From: Brevibacterium jeotgali
GTDB taxonomy: Bacteria; Actinomycetota; Actinomycetes; Actinomycetales; Brevibacteriaceae
Assembly: GCF_900169175.1 (NCBI RefSeq)
Contig: NZ_FXZM01000004.1
Coordinates: 124,001-188,000 of the forward strand
DNA: 64,000 nt
Direction: 5' to 3'
Shown one piece after another: positions 59,276 to 64,000 of the stretch. The stretch's first letter is position 1, and the number at the start of each line of letters is the position of its first letter. A program made the translations under genes and the position numbers. Below the pieces are notes generated by a model. That model was not told where the DNA came from and did not search any database. It saw only the letters and a program-made list of their open reading frames with translations.

Positions 59276-60775
59276 TCAGGTCTCCCCGCGCTTCGCCTGC
59301 ACCGCGGCGATGAGATCCGCCTCCGCCTTCTCGCCCGGTCTGATGCCGCCCGGCAGACGCGCGATGAAGCAGATGCCCAGCAGCATCCACGCACCGAACA
59401 TCACCCATGACGGCCAGCCCAGCTGCGCCGACCAGGGCGTCACCGGGATGTAGATGAACAGCAGCAGGGCGGTGAGGATGACGGACAGGACACCGATCAC
59501 CGTGCCGCCGGCGTTCCCACGTCCGCCCACCCGCATCGGCCTGTCCATGTGCGGCTCCTTCTTCCGCAGGACCAGGAACACGACCGACACCATGAAGTAG
59601 GCGATGATGATCGCCGGCGATCCGGCGTCGACGATCCAGCCCAGCATCCCCGATCCCAGGAACGGAGCGACGAACGCGAGCGCGCTGATGAAGATCACCG
59701 CGTTGGACGGGGTGCGGTACTGCGGGTGCAGCTTCCCGAACCACAGGGGGATCATCCGTGCCCGCGCCATCGAGAACAGGAGGCGCGACGCGCCGATCAG
59801 GAAGGCGTTCCATGAGGTGATGATGCCCGCGAGGCCACCGGCGATGACGATGGTGCCCCAGATCTCGTGGCCCAGCAGGATCGCCAGCGCATCCGCCGTC
59901 ACGAGTTCGTAGCCCGCGAGGTCGGACGACGGGATCGCCATCGACGACGTGAAGATGATGAGCAGGTACCAGACGATCGCCATGAGGACGGAGACGACGA
60001 CGAGTGCGCCGATCTGCCGTGGCGGCACCCTCACCTCTTCCGCGGACTGCGGGATGACGTCGAAGCCCACGAAGAGGAAGGGCACGGCGACCAGCACCGC
60101 GATCATGCCGGGCACCCCGCCGGTGAAGAGCGGCTGTGCGTTGGACGGCTCGGCACCCACTGAGGTGCCGACGATCAGCAGGACGCCCACGATGAGCAGG
60201 AAGCTCACGACGAACGTCTGGACCAGCGAGGCCGTCTTGATGCCGCGGATGTTGATCAGGCCGATGATGAGCGCCGCGGCGGATCCGACGATCGCCCACG
60301 TGAGGTAGACGTCGGAGCCCGCGACGTTCCACAGATAGATCTGCGAGAGATTCGGGAAGATGTACTCGACCGTCTGCGGGATCGCGACCGCTTCGAACAT
60401 CACGACGGAGATGTAGCCGCCGGCGATCGCCCACGATCCGAACACCGCACCTCGGGGCCCCAGGCCGCGCAGCAGGTAGTTGTGCTCACCGCCGGCGAAC
60501 GGCATCGCCGCCACGAGCTCCGAGTACACGAGTCCGACGAAGATCATGATGACGCCGCCTGCGGCGAACGCGAGCATCGCCCCCAGAGTGCCCGCGCTCT
60601 GGAGCCAGCCGGAGGTCAGGACGATCCAGCCGAAGCCGATCATCGCCCCGAATCCCACGAACAGGGCATCCCGGCTGCTGAGAACCTTCGCCAGGCCTGT
60701 GCCGCTCACCTCCGCACGGGGGGAGTGGCTGTTCGTCGGCTTGCTTATGGCGGGCTCCTCCGGTCGTGACGTCAT
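59276..60775 (-). CDS. APC superfamily amino acid permease
   Basis: 499 residues with about 12 membrane segments. GAMIGFGWIVLTSGW in helix 1 and FLFVGFDVIPQSAEEVRVPP are typical of basic or aromatic amino acid/polyamine APC carriers. The ATG at 60775 has no ribosome site. A strong GGAGGAG (60755-60761) lies 6 bases before an in-frame ATA at codon 10 (60746-60748), so the true start may be there or at a weak upstream site. It has its own promoter candidate (TATTCT, 60821-60826 on the minus strand). Confidence 0.8.
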   Translation of the reverse strand: MTSRPEEPAISKPTNSHSPRAEVSGTGLAKVLSSRDALFVGFGAMIGFGWIVLTSGWLQSAGTLGAMLAFAAGGVIMIFVGLVYSELVAAMPFAGGEHNYLLRGLGPRGAVFGSWAIAGGYISVVMFEAVAIPQTVEYIFPNLSQIYLWNVAGSDVYLTWAIVGSAAALIIGLINIRGIKTASLVQTFVVSFLLIVGVLLIVGTSVGAEPSNAQPLFTGGVPGMIAVLVAVPFLFVGFDVIPQSAEEVRVPPRQIGALVVVSVLMAIVWYLLIIFTSSMAIPSSDLAGYELVTADALAILLGHEIWGTIVIAGGLAGIITSWNAFLIGASRLLFSMARARMIPLWFGKLHPQYRTPSNAVIFISALAFVAPFLGSGMLGWIVDAGSPAIIIAYFMVSVVFLVLRKKEPHMDRPMRVGGRGNAGGTVIGVLSVILTALLLFIYIPVTPWSAQLGWPSWVMFGAWMLLGICFIARLPGGIRPGEKAEADLIAAVQAKRGET

Positions 60776-60781
60776 CGTCAG

Positions 60782-60810
60782 TGCAGGTCATGCGCCAATG
60801 CAGGTCATGC
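60782..60810. promoter_or_regulatory. 12-bp direct repeats upstream of the APC permease
   Basis: TGCAGGTCATGC occurs at 60782-60793 and 60799-60810, 17 bases apart, between the -10-like TATTCT and the permease start. Tandem sites for a regulator, or a duplication, are both possible. Confidence 0.4.
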
Positions 60811-60854
60811 ACATGGTCGAAGAATAACCCCAGAGCGGTGGGGACCGCGAGAGG

Positions 60855-62138
60855 TCAGAGCTCGTCCTGGCCGAGGAATCGCACTGATACGGGCGCACCT
60901 CCCGCCTCCTCGTGCGCCGCGGCCGCGCACCGCACCCTCTCCGCGCAGAAGGCGGAGATCGTGGCGAACGCCGCCGAGGCCCCGGCCGGCTCCGCGGCCC
61001 CGGGTCCTCGAGTCGGCCCTGCGATCCCGGGTCCTCGGGTCGGCGCCGCGGCCATGATGCGCCCGCCCGTCGACGAGTACGCGGTCCGCAGCGGTTCCGC
61101 GACCTGGACGAGGAGGAAGCGGCGACGGCCTCCGTCGCGCAGGTTGGCACGCATGACTGCCTCTGCCGTCGTGCCGGATCCGGCGAAGAAGTCCAGCACC
61201 ATCGCATCCGGGTCGGACCACGTCTGCGATTCGATGAGGATGCGGAGCAGTTCGACGGGCTTGGGGTAGCCGAAGACGCCGCCCAGGCCCAGGGAGTCGA
61301 GATCGGCGCTCCCGTCGGCGTTCATGACCCGGATGATCGAGTAGAGCTTGGACGTCGCCTGCTCGGCGGGGGTCAGGCGCAGCACCGCATGCCTGCGTTC
61401 GCCCGTGGCCGGATCGGGGTCGCCCCACGGCCGCAGCATGTAGTCGCCGGTGGCCAGGCGCGCATCCACTTCCGCCTTCTTCGCGCTGCCGCGGACGGTC
61501 TCGATGTCCTCGTACATGAGACGACGCTCCTCGCCGCGCCGGTAGCGGCCGAAGCTCACGCGGAGGAAGTCGTCGTCGACGAGCATGCGCCTGCCGTCGA
61601 TGGTCTCGTAGCGGGCCGGGGGCTTCTTCTCCGTCACGAAGGGTGCGACCTGCTCCGCGTCCTTCCCCCAGATGTGGATGTAGTCGTGGCCGCGGACGAA
61701 CATGCGCGCGTTCCCGCCGCCCTTCGCCCGCTGGTGGATGAGCGTGCCCAGGCTGTTGTGCTCTCCGAACACCTCGTGACCGAGGATCTGCGCGTACGCC
61801 GATTCCCGGTCGTCGATGTGGAGGAACAGTACGCCGTCCTCGCGCAGGAACTCGCGGGCGAGCTCGAGCCGCGGACGCATGAACGCGAGCCATTCGGCAT
61901 GACCCGCGGCCCCGGTCACCGGCCCGGATGTGCCGAATCGGTCCCGGTACACGTGCGCATTGCCGGTGTTGTACGGCGGGTCGATGTAGACGACCTTGAC
62001 CGTGCCGCGGTGCGCCGGGAGCAGGGCGCGCAGGACGGCGAGGTTGTCGCCTTCGACGACGAGGCTGTCCGCGGGGGGCGTGCCGGGGGCGGCTGCCGAG
62101 GCCGCAGAGTCTCCCCGTGCCGGGTTGGGGTCAGTCAC
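60855..62138 (-). CDS. Site-specific DNA methyltransferase (N6-adenine, type III Mod-like)
   Basis: 427 residues. The catalytic motif is YIDPPYNTGN (about 51-60, DPPY) and the SAM motif near the C-terminus is DFFAGSGTTAEA. This order (DPPY first) is the beta class, as in type III Mod subunits. KGGGNARMFVRGHDYIHIWGK and WSDPDAMVLDFF are also Mod-like. No restriction (Res) gene lies on either side in the window, so it is probably solitary. An Ala/Pro/Gly stretch with two TRGPG units follows the SAM motif. The start is a GTG. The recognition sequence cannot be predicted. Confidence 0.85.
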   Translation of the reverse strand: MTDPNPARGDSAASAAAPGTPPADSLVVEGDNLAVLRALLPAHRGTVKVVYIDPPYNTGNAHVYRDRFGTSGPVTGAAGHAEWLAFMRPRLELAREFLREDGVLFLHIDDRESAYAQILGHEVFGEHNSLGTLIHQRAKGGGNARMFVRGHDYIHIWGKDAEQVAPFVTEKKPPARYETIDGRRMLVDDDFLRVSFGRYRRGEERRLMYEDIETVRGSAKKAEVDARLATGDYMLRPWGDPDPATGERRHAVLRLTPAEQATSKLYSIIRVMNADGSADLDSLGLGGVFGYPKPVELLRILIESQTWSDPDAMVLDFFAGSGTTAEAVMRANLRDGGRRRFLLVQVAEPLRTAYSSTGGRIMAAAPTRGPGIAGPTRGPGAAEPAGASAAFATISAFCAERVRCAAAAHEEAGGAPVSVRFLGQDEL

Positions 62139-62165
62139 ACCCCCAGTATCGCGGACATCAGCGCC

Positions 62166-62684
62166 TCACCTCTCGTCGGGTTCTCCATCCGCTGTGCGCA
62201 GTCCGTCGACGGAGTCGACGCGCTCGGCCTCATCATCGGCCAGCGCATCGACGCCCAGGTCGTCACCCGCGAGGTCGGTGGCCTCTGCGTTGTCGAGGTC
62301 CGACGAGGTCATCTCGTCGCCTGCCCGATTGCCCTGCTCTGCGGCCGACTGCAGATCCGCGGAGTGATCGCTCGCGTAGCCGGAGGCGTCGCGGATGGGC
62401 CCAGCATCGTCACTCGTCTCGCCGAGGCCGTCTTCAGCGCCCTCGATGCCGGTCCCGGCAGGCCCCTCGGACCCGGGCTGGACCTGCTTGAGCCGTCGGT
62501 CCTCGTCCCGGTCGGCCAGTTCGTCGTCGATGCTGGAAGGCTCGGCTGCTTCGTCCGCTGCGTCCCGGATCTCATCGGGCGACGGCTCCGCGAGAGTGGG
62601 CTCATCGGAGAGAGCGGCGTCGTCCGCGACGTCCGGATCGCTGAGCATCGGGTCGGTCTTCCGGTCACTGCCTGTGTCAGCCAT
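62166..62684 (-). CDS. Acidic, low-complexity hypothetical protein
   Basis: 172 residues, rich in Asp, Glu, Ala and Ser, with almost no hydrophobic core; few aromatic residues. It should be intrinsically disordered. GAGGAGG precedes the ATG, which supports it as a real gene. It lies 27 bases from the methyltransferase start. No family recognised. A second short acidic gene (62885-63106) follows on the same strand. Confidence 0.55.
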   Translation of the reverse strand: MADTGSDRKTDPMLSDPDVADDAALSDEPTLAEPSPDEIRDAADEAAEPSSIDDELADRDEDRRLKQVQPGSEGPAGTGIEGAEDGLGETSDDAGPIRDASGYASDHSADLQSAAEQGNRAGDEMTSSDLDNAEATDLAGDDLGVDALADDEAERVDSVDGLRTADGEPDER

Positions 62685-62817
62685 GGGGGCCTCCTCGGAT
62701 CTGGGTCGGGCGTGCCGACGCGAACGTCGACCGGCACCTCCATGCTGACATGACGCCTTGCCTTCCGACAGTGCCGCCGGCTGAATCCGGTGCGCCGCGC
62801 GAGTGTGCCGCACGCAG

Positions 62818-62871
62818 ATGGATCGGTGCCCCCGTCCGCTCCGAGTGGAGTGGACGGGGGCACCGATCCAT
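62818..62871. terminator. Strong terminator upstream of the acidic gene
   Basis: 20-bp perfect arms (62818-62837, 62852-62871; ATGGATCGGTGCCCCCGTCC), lengthened inside by CTCC/GGAG. It follows the end of the small minus-strand gene at 62885. The remaining 62685-62817 gap shows nothing else. Confidence 0.75.
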
Positions 62872-62884
62872 TATCGCGAGGCGC

Positions 62885-63106
62885 TCACCAGTCGGTGCGG
62901 CCGCTGTCCTCGGAGGAGCGGGCGTTCTGGGCCCCGCCCTGCATGTCCGAGCCCTCTGCGCGGGAGTCGCCGCCGAAGCCCTCGGAAGAGCCTTCCGGAC
63001 GCGACCCCGGGGCGGATTCGAAATCCGATCCGGCCTGGTTCGATGCTGCGGAATCCTGCGAGGTGAAGGTGGAGTCGGACTGCGGATCGACGTTCTGCTC
63101 GGTCAT
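62885..63106 (-). CDS. Small polar hypothetical protein
   Basis: 73 residues rich in Ser, Gly, Asp, Glu and Gln (MTEQNVDPQSDSTFTSQDSA opening), no membrane or enzyme motif, predicted disordered. AAGGAGTGAAC before ATG 63106 supports translation; a GTG two codons upstream sits too close to the ribosome site. It is followed by its own strong terminator. Related in composition, not clearly in sequence, to the acidic gene at 62166-62684. Confidence 0.55.
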   Translation of the reverse strand: MTEQNVDPQSDSTFTSQDSAASNQAGSDFESAPGSRPEGSSEGFGGDSRAEGSDMQGGAQNARSSEDSGRTDW

Positions 63107-63240
63107 GTTCACTCCTTCAGGTGGTGCACTTCCTGGTCAGCGGACGGCGCAGCCGGCCGCAACGACAATGCTGGCACGACCGGTCACGGTCGAGGACTGT
63201 GCGGAGACGACCGTCATCCACCGTTCATCCGCTGTCTCCT

Positions 63241-63273
63241 CGCAGGGGTCGGATGATCGTCGAGACCCCTGCG
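63241..63273. promoter_or_regulatory. Inverted repeat upstream of the hydroxyglutarate oxidase gene
   Basis: CGCAGGGGTC (63241-63250) and GACCCCTGCG (63264-63273) with a 13-base gap, 28 bases before the ATG at 63302. Either an operator or a leader hairpin. The 63107-63240 part shows no other signal. Confidence 0.5.
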
Positions 63274-63301
63274 GCCGGATCGACTCTGAGACACTGACCA
63301 C

Positions 63302-64000
63302 ATGAGAGGGCAGCCCCAGCACATCGCCGTGGTGGGCGGCGGGATCATCGGCACCGCCGTCGCCCGCGAGCTCGCCCACCGATTCGACGACGCCACCGTG
63401 ACCCTGTTCGAGAAGGAGTCCACGCTCGCCGCGCATCAGACGGGGCACAACTCCGGAGTCGTGCACGCGGGCCTCTACTACGAGCCCGGATCGCTCAAAG
63501 CACGGCTGTGCCGCACGGGAGTGGAGAAGCTCATCCGCTACGCCGTGGAGAACGGTGTCCCCTATGACGAGTGCGGCAAGCTCGTCGTCGCGCAGGACAC
63601 GGACGAGGTCGATCGCCTCGAGGCGATCTTCGAGCGTGCGAAGGCCAACGGCGTGCCGAACGTGCGGCTGCTCGACCGACACCAGATGCGCGAGGTCGAA
63701 CCGAACGTCCGCGGCGTGCTGGCACTGCACTCGCCGCACACCGCGATCATCGACTACGCGACTCTCACCGAATCCCTGGGCCGCGACCTCGAGGCCGCCG
63801 GCGGCGTGATCCGGTACGACTCGGAGGTCGCCCGCCTCGACGCGCTGTCGTCGGAGGTCCGGGTGATGCTCGCGCTGCCCGGGGCACAGGGGTCGAAGAT
63901 CACCGAGGCCGCCGGGACCTACGATCTCGCCATCACCTGTGCGGGCCTCCAGTCAGACAGGCTCGCGGTGGCGAGCGGACTGGAGGAGGAACCGCGGATC
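63302..64000 (+). CDS. lhgO: L-2-hydroxyglutarate oxidase, N-terminal part
   Basis: 233 residues visible; the gene runs past the window end. DAO-type FAD domain: HIAVVGGGIIGTAVARELAH (7-26), FEKESTLAAHQTGHNSGVVH and AGLYYEPGSLKARLC, a close fit to LhgO/L2HGDH, which oxidises L-2-hydroxyglutarate to 2-oxoglutarate, donating electrons to oxygen or quinone. GHNSGVVHAGLYY is the most diagnostic segment. The ATG has a poor ribosome site and lies after a hairpin. A D-amino-acid or glycerol-3-phosphate oxidase is less likely given that segment. Confidence 0.85.
   Translation, partial: MRGQPQHIAVVGGGIIGTAVARELAHRFDDATVTLFEKESTLAAHQTGHNSGVVHAGLYYEPGSLKARLCRTGVEKLIRYAVENGVPYDECGKLVVAQDTDEVDRLEAIFERAKANGVPNVRLLDRHQMREVEPNVRGVLALHSPHTAIIDYATLTESLGRDLEAAGGVIRYDSEVARLDALSSEVRVMLALPGAQGSKITEAAGTYDLAITCAGLQSDRLAVASGLEEEPRI

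Noticed and set aside
60912..62753. A 613-codon plus-strand frame opposite the methyltransferase
   Set aside because: Antisense shadow of a gene with intact DPPY and FAGSG motifs.

Overview
The window is about 64 kb of GC-rich chromosomal DNA with short intergenic gaps (none above 300 bases), Shine-Dalgarno-led ATG/GTG starts and many 4-base ATGA/GTGA overlaps. The gene content points to a Gram-positive actinomycete, probably Micrococcales and possibly a Brevibacterium relative: Lrp, IclR, GntR/FCD and ArsR regulators, a SigK/RskA pair, an LPxTG-anchored phosphatase, and large acyl-CoA and amine catabolic capacity. The genus is a low-confidence guess. I found no rRNA, tRNA, CRISPR array, transposase or prophage gene.

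Layout. 1-1.1 kb: end of a family III CoA-transferase and a coupled HMG-CoA lyase. 1.3-11.9 kb: a polyamine/GABA island. A FAD amine oxidase, a spermidine/putrescine-type ABC importer (permease, permease, binding protein, ATPase) and an aminobutyraldehyde-type dehydrogenase lie on the minus strand. An Lrp regulator, a class III aminotransferase and a succinate-semialdehyde-type dehydrogenase diverge on the plus strand. 12.1-16.4 kb: a DNA alkylation-repair-like gene, a gamma-glutamyltransferase/GntR pair and a YoaK-like membrane gene that share a GntR-type operator. 16.6-20.8 kb: a membrane sulfite-oxidase-like molybdoenzyme, a fasciclin lipoprotein, SigK and its anti-sigma factor RskA. 21-25 kb: a MaoC dehydratase, a TM2 protein, a methyltransferase and an IclR regulator. 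25.3-28.7 kb: two acyl-CoA dehydrogenases and a crotonase. 28.7-29.9 kb: an OsmC/ArsR divergent pair.

Histidine breakdown is split between two loci. Locus 1 (30.1-33.4 kb) has a sodium symporter and urocanase (hutU). Locus 2 (43.3-50.3 kb) has hutI, hutH, an M20 amidohydrolase likely to replace deformylase, hutF and an IclR regulator. The same inverted repeat (GTCCGA-N4-TCGGAC) lies upstream of hutU and hutI, which ties the loci into one regulon. Between them lie a BCCT carrier, a small TM2 protein, a surface phosphatase with a PHO-box-like promoter, and an ABC-importer/FAH-hydrolase operon with a divergent GntR regulator. 50.5-64 kb holds a HAD/racemase/HdeD operon, a beta-lactamase-fold serine hydrolase, an ArsR-like regulator, a carotenoid-desaturase-like flavoprotein, a hotdog thioesterase, an alpha-methylacyl-CoA racemase, an APC permease, a solitary N6-adenine methyltransferase, two acidic low-complexity proteins and the start of an L-2-hydroxyglutarate oxidase.

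Most unusual signals: (1) a four-copy family of long hairpin repeats with a constant 14-base loop whose core can pair with the left arm; (2) a 74-bp perfect-arm palindrome inserted in frame inside hutF, and a 32-bp palindrome inside an acyl-CoA dehydrogenase gene; (3) two promoter-like sequences with identical 15-base spacing that resemble mycobacterial SigK promoters, in front of the molybdoenzyme and the fasciclin gene; (4) the shared hut operator; (5) several short perfect tandem duplications exactly at gene junctions.
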